Positions 18,895-29,121 are shown, counted from the first letter of the stretch. The stretch: 64,000 nucleotides of DNA from an uncultured Microbulbifer sp. (GCF_947489355.1 NZ_CANLDD010000021.1:1-64000); one strand, 5' to 3'. Notes: generated from the sequence alone by a model not told the origin. Numbers and translations are program-made.

Positions 18895-19347
18895 ATGATA
18901 AGCGTAAAACAACCCCGGGATTTATTGCAGCAGGTCGGACAATCTTTAGGAGCTACCGAATGGATGGTTATCAATCAGGAAAGAATCAATCAATTTGCGC
19001 AGGCAAGCGACGACCATCAATGGATTCATGTTGACCCTGAGCGTGCGGCCATAGGCCCATTTGGAATGTGCATAGCACACGGATATCTTACGCTGTCGCT
19101 GGTGAGTAAATTCTTACCCGAGCTGTTACTAGTTGAGACTTATAGCATGGGAATAAATTATGGCTGCAACAAAATTCGATTCCCTAACTCAGTCAAAGTC
19201 GAGCAGCGAATTCGTGGTGTGGGTGAAGTAATTGCAGCAGAAACAAAGCCGGATAGCGTGCAGGTAGTTGTGCGAATCATTGTTGAAATTGAAGGTGAAG
19301 AACGCCCAGCCTGTGTGGTTGATACCATCTCGCGCTTTTACAATTAG
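18895..19347 (+). CDS. MaoC-family (R)-enoyl-CoA hydratase
   Basis: A 150-aa single-hotdog MaoC protein. The hydratase-2 motif is present: [18 protein letters not shown] (catalytic Asp and His) followed by [10 protein letters not shown]. These enzymes add water to trans-2-enoyl-CoA giving the (R)-3-hydroxy product. AAGGTGGG precedes the start. It is third in the operon and may hydrate a steroid-derived enoyl-CoA; the specific step is not assignable. Confidence 0.88.
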   Translation: MISVKQPRDLLQQVGQSLGATEWMVINQERINQFAQASDDHQWIHVDPERAAIGPFGMCIAHGYLTLSLVSKFLPELLLVETYSMGINYGCNKIRFPNSVKVEQRIRGVGEVIAAETKPDSVQVVVRIIVEIEGEERPACVVDTISRFYN

Positions 19348-19388
19348 AAGATTATAAGCGAAATGTAAAAGAAGGGTTTAAAAAAATT

Positions 19389-20594
19389 ATGAGTGATGCA
19401 TTGATAGTTGCAACGGCTCGAACCCCTATTGGCAAAGCCTATCGCGGAGCTTATAACAATACGGAAGCGCCTGTACTAGGCGGTACAGTCATCCGTGAAG
19501 CGGTTAAACGGGCAGAATTAGAGCCTGCACATATTGATGATGTGATTATGGGAGCAGCAGCGCCACAAGGCACACAGGGTTATAATATTGGTCGACTGAG
19601 TGCGATGGCGGCTGGTTTACCTGAATCGGTCAGCGGAATGCAAATCGATCGGATGTGTTCCTCTGGCATGATCGCTATTGGTCTCGCTGCAAAAAGTGTT
19701 TTAGCTGGAGAGATGAACGTCGCAGTCGCTGGTGGTGTCGAATCAGTTTCTCTAATCCAAAATAAATATAAAAACAGCCATAGGGCAGTTTCAAAAGCGG
19801 TGCTTAAGCAATCGGCTCATATGTATATGCCGATGATAGAAACGGCAGAATTGGTTGCCGAGCGGTATGGCATTAGCCGTAGCGCACAGGACAACTATGC
19901 ATTGCAAAGTCAGCACCGCACGGCAGTTGCTCAGGAGAAAGGGCTGTTTGATGATGAGTTGGTTACTTTTGCGACAAATAAAAGAATCGTCAACAGAGAA
20001 ACGGGTGAGGAGTCTTTTGAGCAGCTTGAACTGACGCGCGATGAAGGCAATCGCCCACAAACGACGCTGGCGTCGCTGGACTCGCTTGAGCCAGTGTATA
20101 GCGGTGGATCAATCATCAAACGTGGTAAGTATATTACTGCGGGCAATGCCTCGCAGCTTTCAGATGGAGCTTCAGTCTGTGTTGTTGCCAGTGAACAATA
20201 TGCATCCCGGTACAATTTACCGGTGTTGGGTATTTATCGTGGTATCGCGGTGTCAGGCTGCGCGCCAGAAGAAATGGGCGTCGGCCCTGTGTATGCTGTC
20301 CCAAGGTTGTTAAAACAACAGAGTTTGTCGGTGAATAACATTGATCTCTGGGAGATCAATGAAGCCTTTGCCTGTCAAGTCTTATATTGCCGCGACCATC
20401 TGCGTATCGACAATGAAAAACTGAATGTTAATGGCGGCGCAATTTCCATAGGGCACCCTTACGGCATGTCCGGTTCGAGGATGGTGGGACATGCGCTGAT
20501 CGAAGGAAGACGCCGAGGCGCAAAATACGTAGTATGCACTATGTGTGTTGGCGGTGGTATGGGTGCGGCCGGTTTATTTGAAGTGGCCGGTTAA
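19389..20594 (+). CDS. acetyl-CoA acyltransferase (thiolase)
   Basis: A 401-aa thiolase that cleaves a 3-ketoacyl-CoA with CoA. The active-site cysteine lies in IDRMCSSGM (about residue 92). NEAFA, the GHPYGMSG histidine block and the [12 protein letters not shown] second cysteine block are all present, so it should be a degradative thiolase. It is fourth in the FadE30-like operon. In mycobacteria FadA6 acts in the same C/D-ring module, so a FadA6-like role is a reasonable guess. Confidence 0.9.
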   Translation: MSDALIVATARTPIGKAYRGAYNNTEAPVLGGTVIREAVKRAELEPAHIDDVIMGAAAPQGTQGYNIGRLSAMAAGLPESVSGMQIDRMCSSGMIAIGLAAKSVLAGEMNVAVAGGVESVSLIQNKYKNSHRAVSKAVLKQSAHMYMPMIETAELVAERYGISRSAQDNYALQSQHRTAVAQEKGLFDDELVTFATNKRIVNRETGEESFEQLELTRDEGNRPQTTLASLDSLEPVYSGGSIIKRGKYITAGNASQLSDGASVCVVASEQYASRYNLPVLGIYRGIAVSGCAPEEMGVGPVYAVPRLLKQQSLSVNNIDLWEINEAFACQVLYCRDHLRIDNEKLNVNGGAISIGHPYGMSGSRMVGHALIEGRRRGAKYVVCTMCVGGGMGAAGLFEVAG

Positions 20595-20630
20595 ATACAA
20601 TCAGACAGATACAGGATCAAGGCCGACTGA

Positions 20631-21104
20631 ATGAAAACTATTTCTGTGAATTGTGTTGCCAATGTGAGCGTTGAGGAAGCCTGGAAGAAAATGCGTGACC
20701 TGGGCAAACCACATTTTTATGTGCCCGGTTTAACGGGGGCTGAGATTACCAGCATTCAAAAGGAAGGGGTTGGCACCAGCCGCCGTGTCTACAGTGATCG
20801 AGCGCCGCTGATAGAAACAGTAACAGCCTGGGATGAGGGTCGAGGTTTCACGCTGAAATTACACAGTGATAGCGGTGATGGCATACCGCCTCTATTTAAA
20901 AACGCCAGTTTTCAATATGCACTGGAGCCAGTCTCTGAATTTGAAACCAAGTTAATCAACTGCATGCAATTTGAAATGAAGTGGGGCATTTTTGGTGATC
21001 TTCTGTACAGAATTATTATGAAATCGATGCATCAGATGCAAAAGAAAATTGTCATTTCACAAAAAAAGTATTATGAAACGGGTAAAGCACAAAAAATATC
21101 CTAA
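20631..21104 (+). CDS. SRPBCC (START-like) family protein
   Basis: A 157-aa cytosolic protein with the SRPBCC helix-grip pattern seen in polyketide cyclases and ligand-binding proteins: VSVEEAWKKMRDLGKPHFYVPGL at the start, then alternating strands (SRRVYSDRAPLIETVTAWDEGRGF in parts) and a long C-terminal helix. Such proteins bind hydrophobic ligands. It lies 36 bases after the thiolase and may carry or bind a pathway intermediate. No catalytic residue can be named. Confidence 0.75.
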   Translation: MKTISVNCVANVSVEEAWKKMRDLGKPHFYVPGLTGAEITSIQKEGVGTSRRVYSDRAPLIETVTAWDEGRGFTLKLHSDSGDGIPPLFKNASFQYALEPVSEFETKLINCMQFEMKWGIFGDLLYRIIMKSMHQMQKKIVISQKKYYETGKAQKIS

Positions 21105-21161
21105 GATAATAATACCTTACCAAATACAAGCCATACTGGTTCTTATTTATTGGGGTATGAA

Positions 21162-21665
21162 ATGAGTAACTTAGAATACCGAATTCAGACTCTTGAAGAT
21201 ATTGAGGCAATCAAGCAGTTAAAAGCACGTTACTGGTTTGCCTGTGATCAACGCGATGTCAGTGCAATTAAGGATTGTTTTGCCAAGCATGATATTTTCA
21301 TCGATTTTGGTTTTATTGGAAAATTTACTGATCTGAACGAGTTCATTGCGCTTTTTATCGAAATGACAGGTAAGCCAAGCCATATCGATTTGCACCACGG
21401 GCTTGCCCCAGAAATTAAATTAACCGATCAACACTCCGCTAATGGCCGTTGGCGCATGCAGTTTCAATTGATCGAAACAGAGGCACAGGTAACCCAATTT
21501 ATGGGCGGTTATTATTTGGACAGCTACTGCAAACAAGCCAATGAATGGAAGATTCAAACCACCCAATATAATCTCACTTTCAATTTGATGATGCAAAAAG
21601 ACAGCATCGGCGCAATGAAGTTGATTGAGATGGGGGCAATGTCAGGTTTAGCAATTGAGGTTTGA
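21162..21665 (+). CDS. SnoaL-like/NTF2-fold protein
   Basis: A 167-aa NTF2-like protein with the SnoaL_4 pattern: LEDIEAIKQLKARYWFACDQRD near the N-terminus (residues 11-32), then DIFIDFGFIGKF and GRWRMQFQLI. The fold includes ketosteroid isomerase, dehydratases and hydroxylation accessory proteins. The ATG at 21162 is used, not the in-frame TTG at 21150, because GGGG is 8 bases upstream. It ends the FadE30-like operon. An isomerase or dehydratase role on a steroid is possible but the catalytic acid is not identifiable by eye. Confidence 0.78.
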   Translation: MSNLEYRIQTLEDIEAIKQLKARYWFACDQRDVSAIKDCFAKHDIFIDFGFIGKFTDLNEFIALFIEMTGKPSHIDLHHGLAPEIKLTDQHSANGRWRMQFQLIETEAQVTQFMGGYYLDSYCKQANEWKIQTTQYNLTFNLMMQKDSIGAMKLIEMGAMSGLAIEV

Positions 21666-21734
21666 TGATACTTATATTCGAAATATCCACTTTAAGATCA
21701 CAGGTCTCAAAGCAGAAGATGCCGCTTTTTTTGA

Positions 21735-21762
21735 ACTTCACCTCAATGAAGGTGAAGTTTAA
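21735..21762. terminator. hairpin between convergent operons
   Basis: AACTTCACCT and AGGTGAAGTT form a perfect 10-bp stem with a 6-base loop. It lies between the plus-strand FadE30-like operon and the minus-strand DUF3604 gene. No T-run follows, so a role as transcription terminator is only likely from its position. Confidence 0.4.
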
Positions 21763-21956
21763 ACTGATGCAAGAATGTTTACTGCTATTTCAAGACTATG
21801 GTATATGAGTGAATAGCTGGAATCACTGCGAAAATGGATTGTCAAAATAAAATCTTACATCATGGGGAACCTTCCCGATAAGTTATGAGTATTATTTTTT
21901 TCGGCTAATTTTAAAAGCATCCCATAGGTAGTTCTCATAAAAATATTGTAATAGCT

Positions 21957-23999
21957 TTATGGTTGCATAGGCGTTAGCCATATGGGTGATGTCCATGCCA
22001 GTTCACGTATTTTTTTAAGGCTATCGTTTTTGCAACCTTTGGGACGCTCATGTATAGGCAAAGCCTCGCATTGCGCAGAACTCCATCTGTTCGATTCGGT
22101 TTCAGCAACACGCAAATAATAATAGGTGTTTAAGGACGGATCGTAGTCTGAATCAGTATAAACAGCGCACAGCACATCATCGCCTTCTGAATCAGCTCGT
22201 TCCATCGTGGCAATCTCCATAACTTTTACTCTTTTTTGTCCACTCTGATCCAGCCAGCCTTTAACAATTTGTAGTTTTTCCAAACCCTTGGCAGAGGGGT
22301 GTGGATCTCGCGTTGCTTGTGCCAGCATCTGAAACCCCTCTGTTTGGGGTGGCAATTTAGAGCCCATGGGCGTTCCATTTTGATAAGCCAACGCCAGCCA
22401 ATTTTTTTCTTCACATAGGTTTGGAGGGTAGCGGCCGACAAAAAATCGTGGTGCTATCCGTGTGCCCGATGTGCCAAAAGCTTCACGACGTTTCATGGAT
22501 TGAAATAAAGCATCGCGGGAATTTTCAACTGCCCAAAGACCAGCAAGACCTCCAGGATTCGAGCTGCGCTTATTATAGCGGGCCAATATAGACTCCCCTA
22601 AGCGGTCCGCCAATGTAGTTTCATCAGCTATATGCCCTGACCAATTCGCTTCATTTGTTTGGCCTGGGGTACTGAGGTGGGTATCACTACTGCCAATGAA
22701 GCCAAACTCAAAGGGATTAACATGGTGATGATCTTCCACGTGGAGACCCTCTAACAACGCGCCGCGTAAAAAATCGTGGGAAGAAAGACAGTTACCTTTA
22801 TAGAAATTATCCTTGGGGTCCATATCATCGGATTCACACTCTTTGGTGATAACATCATACATACGGGGAATGTATGTAGAGAGGTCTATCGCTTTGTCGA
22901 GCTTACCGAGTTTTCGGATTGCCTCATAGTTGCAGTATTCATCCTCATCACTCAAAATATCTATAAACCCGTTTTGACATTCGGAAGTGCCTTTATGTTG
23001 GGTAATTTCTGCTAGTCGATCAAATGCATTTCGCTGTTTGCGGTGAGCCTGTTGTGCTTCCTGTGAAAACCCTTGCAGAGCTTTTTGATTGAAGGCGTTG
23101 CCCCCGGAAAGATTGGAATTGTGCGGTATTGAAATTACATCACAGGTTTCAATATCTTGCCGACAGGAGGTTTCGAGCTTGCCGAGCAAACTGTGTAAGT
23201 CTGGATATCCAATAAAAGTGGCAGGCAAATCCGGCACGGAGGCATTATTAAATATGGTATTTCGATGTAAGTGGTTGTTATTGCTCGTGCGAGTATATTC
23301 ATAGCCAACGAAGCTGGTAAAGCTACAGTTTTCAGTTTTATCGTATGCCTTTTCAGCAGATTCAATCATTTCGCGCCAAACAATTCTGGTCGCTTCCTCG
23401 CAGTCCTGGTTGTTTTCTCCGCATACAGATCTATTTCTTTTAGGCCGCATACGGGCCATTTCTGTCAAAAATATACGCATGCCCGGCTGCCCCCCCTGCC
23501 GAAAGGTTTTACATGCCTTGGATGAATAGCCGGGGAACTTGCCTTCGTTGCGACAAATATAGCCTTCGCCCATTGTTTCAGAATGATCAGTCACCGCGAC
23601 AAAATCAAGAGGCCGATCTAATTGCACAGAGAGTGGGGGGCTACCCTCTGGTACAGGCAGTGCGATGGGCGCACCCTTGGCATACCGGTAAGCATCATCA
23701 GGGTAGGTACGTGTCCCATCTGGATAGGCATCCGCTGAAATAGCGGTATGCACATGCAGATCGCCATAATAAGCTTTTTTTAGTGGATATTGAACAATAC
23801 AGGGGCTACGCTCCTCTGAATATTTAAGTTCAGGCTGGTAGCCGAATGCATAATGTTCGGCTTGTGACTTAATTGAATCGGGAGAGATAATGACCTCGCT
23901 GCGGTCAATGCTATAGCGTGTTGTTCGAGAGAGCAAAAAATACGCTGCAATAATCAATATTAAAAAAAGAACTGTATATTTAAACCATTTTTTATTCAT
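21957..23999 (-). CDS. membrane-anchored DUF3604 protein
   Basis: A 680-aa protein with an N-terminal membrane anchor or signal (residues 7-25) and a DUF3604 domain. The PHP-like metal motif YYGDLHVHT (about residue 78) and DFVAVTDHSE resemble PHP-fold phosphoesterases, suggesting a metal hydrolase outside the cytoplasm. Later blocks SIPHNSN, FGFIGSSDTH and LAGLWAVENSRDALFQSMKRREAFGTSG are typical of DUF3604. It lies 33 bases downstream of a secreted propeller-like protein and shares its direction. Function unknown; substrate conjugates (for example sterol esters or sulfates) are speculation. Confidence 0.8.
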   Translation of the reverse strand: MNKKWFKYTVLFLILIIAAYFLLSRTTRYSIDRSEVIISPDSIKSQAEHYAFGYQPELKYSEERSPCIVQYPLKKAYYGDLHVHTAISADAYPDGTRTYPDDAYRYAKGAPIALPVPEGSPPLSVQLDRPLDFVAVTDHSETMGEGYICRNEGKFPGYSSKACKTFRQGGQPGMRIFLTEMARMRPKRNRSVCGENNQDCEEATRIVWREMIESAEKAYDKTENCSFTSFVGYEYTRTSNNNHLHRNTIFNNASVPDLPATFIGYPDLHSLLGKLETSCRQDIETCDVISIPHNSNLSGGNAFNQKALQGFSQEAQQAHRKQRNAFDRLAEITQHKGTSECQNGFIDILSDEDEYCNYEAIRKLGKLDKAIDLSTYIPRMYDVITKECESDDMDPKDNFYKGNCLSSHDFLRGALLEGLHVEDHHHVNPFEFGFIGSSDTHLSTPGQTNEANWSGHIADETTLADRLGESILARYNKRSSNPGGLAGLWAVENSRDALFQSMKRREAFGTSGTRIAPRFFVGRYPPNLCEEKNWLALAYQNGTPMGSKLPPQTEGFQMLAQATRDPHPSAKGLEKLQIVKGWLDQSGQKRVKVMEIATMERADSEGDDVLCAVYTDSDYDPSLNTYYYLRVAETESNRWSSAQCEALPIHERPKGCKNDSLKKIRELAWTSPIWLTPMQP

Positions 24000-24032
24000 C
24001 TGTGTTTCTCGGTTTTGACATTGGCGTAATGC

Positions 24033-25667
24033 CTAATCATCACTTATCTCTTGCGCAGGTATCAGCCGAACGCGGCCCCAAGGGGTGCCGTAGTGAATGT
24101 TCCCGTCATTATCTATTAAGGTGGCAGAATATAAAGGGTTATAGCGTTGACCACCAATGACGTAATGGAATTTGGATACACCGGTATCCCAATCCAATCC
24201 TTCGAGTGTCCACTGATTATTACGCGCGCCAATCAGATAGGCCATATTTGAACCGATTCCAACGATGGGGACAGCACTGGGAGAACTAATTGATGGATTA
24301 ACCCAATCTTCTCGCAATTGGCGCGAAACGGGGTCCCATTTAAATTTCTGCGCACCATAGGGCTGATGATCAGGATGGCTACCCAAATAACTTTGTAGCA
24401 CGCTGACTGCCTGTTTGGGTAGATACCAGGGTTTATTGTTTGCATTATTGTTGACCACCAGTGCGCCATATCCGGCAACAACAACAGATTGTTCAGTCTG
24501 TATTTCGAATGCCTGTGTTTTACCCATATTGACCGGTAACTGCCCTGCAACTCGGCGACTGGAGGTGTTGCTCAACTGTTGCCAGTTGTCTGGAATAGCG
24601 TTGCGCCAAAACAGCACAAGGTTCATTTGGGGCTGGCCATCCGTAATCACCACAAATTGATCTTCCTCTCCGAAACCCATCAGCGAAGGGGTGGCGCCAG
24701 TGCCGTGTTTCCACTGATTAAGGTAGGGTTCAGTCCAGGCACCATCGGAAATATCGGTACTCAGCTTCTCACCAGTCCATACTACTTTATGAATATGCTC
24801 CTGGGAGGCGATATAAATACCACCCTCTTGATCGATCGCAAAGCCGTTGCGAACCCAGCCATAACCAGCGCGTTGTGTTGCTTTGTTCTCGGCACCCTCG
24901 CTATGTCGAATACGAACTCGTTGATACTCGCTAAAGTCGCGCTTTACTGCAACCAGATAACCATGTTCAGTAGCAACGATTAACCTCCCATCGTAAGTTA
25001 GATTAATACCCACAATAGGGCCTGTTACCTCATCAGGTAGCTGCCATTGACGGAGTTTGATTATCGGAGAGCGTGAGTTCATCGGATTCTGGTCGCCATA
25101 AACCTGAATAAGACCTGACTTATTGCCGACATAATAGTTGTGGTCTTTATCAAGTACGGTATATAAACCAGACAAATTTTTGAGTTTCCATATTTCCATG
25201 AAACCGCGTATAACGGCTAACAATCCACTATTACTTTTGTCGAAACCGACAATTGATTTTTCGGCTTGAGATTCGGTATAGGGTTCAACGTTGGGTAAAT
25301 AAAATTCAGTGATTGTCTGGTAGCTTTGGTAATCTAATTTCACCAGACGATCTAAACCATTACCCCAAAAAACGCGCTGCCCATCGACGTACTCACCCGA
25401 TGTGAGGATACCCATAAGTCCGGGGCCACTGAAGTTATATTGCAATTCAGACGTGCTCAAGATTCTGCTTGGGCCCATTGGGCCCGGTTGTAAAACGGCA
25501 TCCTGCTGAGCGGAATCACCGTGTGCCATCGCATTGTTGGAATCTGCTAAATATGGATTGCGCGCTGGCATTTCAAATTTTAGCAGTGTATCGGCAGATA
25601 GTGCCGTTAACGAAGAACATACAATATTGAGGGTTAATAACGCTATTATTTTGATGGATAGGTGCAT
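24033..25667 (-). CDS. secreted beta-propeller-like protein
   Basis: A 544-aa protein with a signal peptide (cleavage near ALSA, residues 22-25). The mature part is made of short beta-strand repeats with Gly-Gly and aromatic residues (GIYIASQEHIHKVVW, GNIHYGTPWGRVRL), as in seven-bladed propellers of the SMP-30/strictosidine-synthase kind. No catalytic motif is evident. It is translated just upstream of the DUF3604 gene and may form a periplasmic pair with it. I do not recognise a named family. Confidence 0.65.
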   Translation of the reverse strand: MHLSIKIIALLTLNIVCSSLTALSADTLLKFEMPARNPYLADSNNAMAHGDSAQQDAVLQPGPMGPSRILSTSELQYNFSGPGLMGILTSGEYVDGQRVFWGNGLDRLVKLDYQSYQTITEFYLPNVEPYTESQAEKSIVGFDKSNSGLLAVIRGFMEIWKLKNLSGLYTVLDKDHNYYVGNKSGLIQVYGDQNPMNSRSPIIKLRQWQLPDEVTGPIVGINLTYDGRLIVATEHGYLVAVKRDFSEYQRVRIRHSEGAENKATQRAGYGWVRNGFAIDQEGGIYIASQEHIHKVVWTGEKLSTDISDGAWTEPYLNQWKHGTGATPSLMGFGEEDQFVVITDGQPQMNLVLFWRNAIPDNWQQLSNTSSRRVAGQLPVNMGKTQAFEIQTEQSVVVAGYGALVVNNNANNKPWYLPKQAVSVLQSYLGSHPDHQPYGAQKFKWDPVSRQLREDWVNPSISSPSAVPIVGIGSNMAYLIGARNNQWTLEGLDWDTGVSKFHYVIGGQRYNPLYSATLIDNDGNIHYGTPWGRVRLIPAQEISDD

Positions 25668-25725
25668 GATATTTTTCTTGTATTATCTAGTACCTCTTCT
25701 AACAAGCCGATGTATTCTCCAACCT

Positions 25726-25859
25726 TACTACCGGGTCGGAAGGAAAGAATACCCCTCTCCCAGGATACGCTGTGAATACATCCTTGTACGCTCGTAATCA
25801 GCATCCATGCCTCATACGATCCTTGGAGAGGGGTATTTTTCCCTCCTACTTTACTAGTA
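25726..25859 (+). repeat. MITE-like palindromic repeat, copy 2
   Basis: A 134-bp repeat starting TACTACCGGGTCGG and ending TTTACTAGTA. The outer 41 bases on each side form imperfect inverted repeats, sharing AATACCCCTCTCC and AGGAT. It is among the best preserved of six copies. Its right end overlaps the last codons of the downstream flavoprotein gene, whose stop codon TAG lies inside the terminal TACTAGTA. Confidence 0.88.
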
Positions 25860-27341
25860 TTTGTTTCTTGCAGCTGCAGCTCTGCCAGCCATTCGGCCAG
25901 TAAAAGTTGCATCGCCTACAGAAATTCCCGAGTTATAGCCTGCACCCCGGCGCGGTACACCGCAGGCGGTACGCCCGGCCGCATACAACCCAGCAATGAC
26001 ATTACCTTCAGGATTTAAGACTTCACCCGATGGTTTGGTGTCCAAACCACCCAAAGTAAAATAGGGGTAAAAAGCACCTCGTCCAGGTGTGACATCCAAT
26101 CCAACATAGGGTGCATTCAGGGGCTTGAGCCATTCTGCGGACTTATGAAACACAGGGTCTTCGCCATTTTGAGCGTGTTTGTTATAGGTTTGCAGCGTTT
26201 GTACAAGCTGGCCTTTTGGCAGCTTCAACTCTTGCTCAAGCTCTATAATGGTTTCACCGGTACCCGCGACCGAGGCGCCCAGATAGGAAATCTGCTCGTA
26301 GTCACCATAATCCTCGCCACTGCATACCAGATATACGCGATTACCGGGTTGCTGCAAAATATAAGCGCCTACGCGGCCATGGTAACAATCTTCATTGATA
26401 AAACGTTGTCCCTGCGCGTTTATAAATAAACCAAAGGTTAAACTGGCGGGCGGATAATAGGGGACACTGACAAACCCCTCGTGCATATTGATAGCGGCAC
26501 CACCCACACCCATGCCCATCAAAATGCCGGTGCCCATATCGCCCGGATTGCCAATGGGTTCGCTACAGCGCAGCAGGTTGGGCGCGTATTTTTTGAGCAT
26601 GTCACGGTTCATTGCAAAACCGCCAGTACAAAGTATGACGCCACGTTCAACCAGTACATTTTTTTCTTGCAGATCTTCACGAATACGAATGCCACGAACC
26701 GACCCGGCTTCGTCCTGAATCAGAGTCAAGGTGCGGCAATTGAAGCGAACCTTTATCTCTCTACGTGTCACCGCCGCGCTCATAATTTCCATAAACAGTG
26801 GGCCGCCATTGTCACCCTCGACTTCAAGGTTATGACCACGCGGACATGGCGTAGCAATATCTTTGAAAGGCCAGGCTTTTTCACTGCCGGTATATAGTAA
26901 ACAATCGTCGGTTAGCGCCATGATGGCACGTTCCTTATATTCTGAATTTTTAAATGGCACGCCCTGCTCAACCAGCCAGTTGAAATGCTCTCTGCTGCCT
27001 TCAACATAGGCTTTGATCTTATCCGCATCGGCCTGTGGTCCAGCGCAGGCACTGAGATAATCAATCATGGCCTGATTGGTATCGTTGTAACCCATGGCTG
27101 CCTGTACCCGAGTACCGCCATCTCCACCCATATAAATTTCTGCAGAAGACAGGGCGGTGGAGCCGCCAGGGGCTGCGGCTAACTCAATGATAGTCACTGA
27201 TGCTCCCGCATCAGCAGCTTCAATTGCGGCGCAGGCGCCGGCGCCGCCGTAACCGATTACCGAAACATCCGTTTTGTAGTGCCACTCTTCTACTTCGCTG
27301 AACTTAATGGCTTTTGTTGGTATTGTTTTGTACTCGCTCAC
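25854..27341 (-). CDS. Kst4D-like FAD-dependent steroid dehydrogenase
   Basis: A 495-aa flavoprotein of the fumarate reductase/3-ketosteroid dehydrogenase superfamily. The FAD dinucleotide motif is VSVIGYGGAGACAAIEAADAG (residues 27-47), followed by GGSTALSSAEIYMGG. The C-terminal GYNSGISVGDATFTGRMAG block resembles 3-ketosteroid-delta4-(5alpha)-dehydrogenase (Kst4D). It would desaturate the A-ring of a 5alpha-3-ketosteroid (inference). It is 16 bases downstream of the KstD-type gene, in one operon. The final Tyr codon and stop lie within a MITE end, so the original C-terminus may differ. Confidence 0.75.
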   Translation of the reverse strand: MSEYKTIPTKAIKFSEVEEWHYKTDVSVIGYGGAGACAAIEAADAGASVTIIELAAAPGGSTALSSAEIYMGGDGGTRVQAAMGYNDTNQAMIDYLSACAGPQADADKIKAYVEGSREHFNWLVEQGVPFKNSEYKERAIMALTDDCLLYTGSEKAWPFKDIATPCPRGHNLEVEGDNGGPLFMEIMSAAVTRREIKVRFNCRTLTLIQDEAGSVRGIRIREDLQEKNVLVERGVILCTGGFAMNRDMLKKYAPNLLRCSEPIGNPGDMGTGILMGMGVGGAAINMHEGFVSVPYYPPASLTFGLFINAQGQRFINEDCYHGRVGAYILQQPGNRVYLVCSGEDYGDYEQISYLGASVAGTGETIIELEQELKLPKGQLVQTLQTYNKHAQNGEDPVFHKSAEWLKPLNAPYVGLDVTPGRGAFYPYFTLGGLDTKPSGEVLNPEGNVIAGLYAAGRTACGVPRRGAGYNSGISVGDATFTGRMAGRAAAARNKY

Positions 27342-27357
27342 GGCAATCCCTCGGGCT

Positions 27358-29076
27358 TTATTCTGCGTAACCAGTTATTTTTTTTGCGGCCTGATAACCC
27401 ATTGTCATTGCTGGCCCCAGCGTGGATCCCGGTCCGGGGTAAGTTGGTAATATCGCCGCTGAACAGTTTCCAATCGCGTACAAACCAGCAATTGCCGAGC
27501 CATCTTCCCTCAGTACCTGAGCGTCTGTGTTGGTACTCAAACCACCGGCGGTGCCAAAGTCGCCTGAATCAATACGCATAGCATAAAATGGACCTTCATC
27601 AATAGCTGCCAGGCATGGGTTTGGTTGTATTTTTTGGTCTGCATAATAGCGGTCGTAATCCGCTTCACCACGCTGGAAGTCTTCATCAATACCTGTGCTT
27701 GCGTAGTGATTAATTTTCTTAATGGTTGCTTCGAGCCCAGCGGGATCAATGTCCATTTGTACTGCCAGATCAGCAATAGTGTTGGCCTTACCCACAAATC
27801 CCATGTCAAACCATTTTTTGGGAATACGCCAATCCGGAAAGGTTGATTTTGTCATCAACGGCCCCACCATATAGTTCCTGCGAAAGCGTGCATCAAAAAT
27901 CTGAAAGGCGGGTGCGCAAGGGGTGTCATCAGAATGTGCTTTAAATTGCGCTTTTTGGAAGGCCATATAATTTTGTGATTCATTCGCAAAGCGGTGCCCC
28001 GCTTTGTTGACCACGCACGAGCCGGGGAGAGATTTTTCTATAATGCTCAGTCGTGGTGACGGCTCATCTGGCACACAAAGTGTTGTGCACCACCATGCGT
28101 TACCCATCAAGCGGGCAGCAGCGCCCAAGTCAAGACCTGCAGTAATAGCATCGCCAGAATTACCTGTTGTGCCAGCACTCCATTCCGTGTTCGTTGGCTT
28201 AGGCAGATATTGATCACGCATCTTCTGGTTTTTCTCAAAGCCCCCGGCTGCCAGCACCACAGCTTTGCGCGTTTGAATTCTGGTCAATCTACCATCGCGC
28301 TTCACCTCAATACCGACGACACGCCCGCCCTGCTCAACCAGGCGTGACATTGGAGCTCTGAGCCAAATCGGAATGCCGGCCTGTTTGGTTGACAGGAACA
28401 AGCGGGCAATGCCTGCGCTGCCACAACAAAGCCTGCGTGATATTCTAGTCTTTAAGCGCCAGGGAATGTCTTTGATATAGTCCCAGATAATGCGACCCAA
28501 AACTTTTTGGTATCCAGGTAGTTTGGTCGCCAGCAGATGTGCCTCTACCTGAGTGAAATGAATAACGCCAAACAGGCGCATCATATGGTGTGTATAGGTC
28601 AGCTTGCGATAGTCATCACCCAGCTCAGAAGCATTAATGGGGAGCGGCTCCAGTGATCGGTGCCCGTGTTTTGCACCTGATAAAGTTGTGTAATAATCAG
28701 GATATTGCCCAAGGGATTCATAGCGGACATGGGTTTTGTCGTGCAGAAACTTAAGCATCTTGGGGCCATTTTCCAAGTAGGCCGTTACTAATTTGGGTGG
28801 CACGTCTTCGCCAGCCAGAGTTTGGTTGAGGTACTCCTGCGCCTCAGATAGAGAGTCCTTGGCACCCGCTTGTTTGGCGTAATGGCTGCAGGGAATCCAG
28901 ATACCACCCCCCGAGGTGGCGCTGGTGCCACCAATTTTGGCACTCTTTTCTAAAATCAGGACATCGCCAGCGCCCATAAGCTTATTGCATAAGGCGGAAG
29001 TTAAACCGCCGTTACCTGTGCCTACAACCACAACGTCAACCGATTCGTCCCACTGATTGTTTTGCTCGTCTGTCAT
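27358..29076 (-). CDS. 3-ketosteroid delta1-dehydrogenase (KstD-type)
   Basis: A 572-aa flavoprotein matching KstD, which introduces the C1-C2 double bond into 3-ketosteroids and prepares ring opening. Marks: FAD motif VVVVGTGNGGLTSALC (residues 15-30), GGTSATSGGGIWIP, the YPDYY region with a tyrosine in the position of KstD Tyr119 (about residue 128), NESQNY, and the C-terminal PTYPGPGSTLGPAMTMGY (Tyr about 546), the place of catalytic Tyr487. The typical GxGG-AMTFGY shape is kept. It lies in the acyl-CoA ligase - KstD - Kst4D operon. Substrate may be a steroid with or without side chain. Confidence 0.85.
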   Translation of the reverse strand: MTDEQNNQWDESVDVVVVGTGNGGLTSALCNKLMGAGDVLILEKSAKIGGTSATSGGGIWIPCSHYAKQAGAKDSLSEAQEYLNQTLAGEDVPPKLVTAYLENGPKMLKFLHDKTHVRYESLGQYPDYYTTLSGAKHGHRSLEPLPINASELGDDYRKLTYTHHMMRLFGVIHFTQVEAHLLATKLPGYQKVLGRIIWDYIKDIPWRLKTRISRRLCCGSAGIARLFLSTKQAGIPIWLRAPMSRLVEQGGRVVGIEVKRDGRLTRIQTRKAVVLAAGGFEKNQKMRDQYLPKPTNTEWSAGTTGNSGDAITAGLDLGAAARLMGNAWWCTTLCVPDEPSPRLSIIEKSLPGSCVVNKAGHRFANESQNYMAFQKAQFKAHSDDTPCAPAFQIFDARFRRNYMVGPLMTKSTFPDWRIPKKWFDMGFVGKANTIADLAVQMDIDPAGLEATIKKINHYASTGIDEDFQRGEADYDRYYADQKIQPNPCLAAIDEGPFYAMRIDSGDFGTAGGLSTNTDAQVLREDGSAIAGLYAIGNCSAAILPTYPGPGSTLGPAMTMGYQAAKKITGYAE

Positions 29077-29121
29077 GTGCCTCTACCTCCCTAATTGTAT
29101 ATGGGTGCATTTGGCCCGGTG

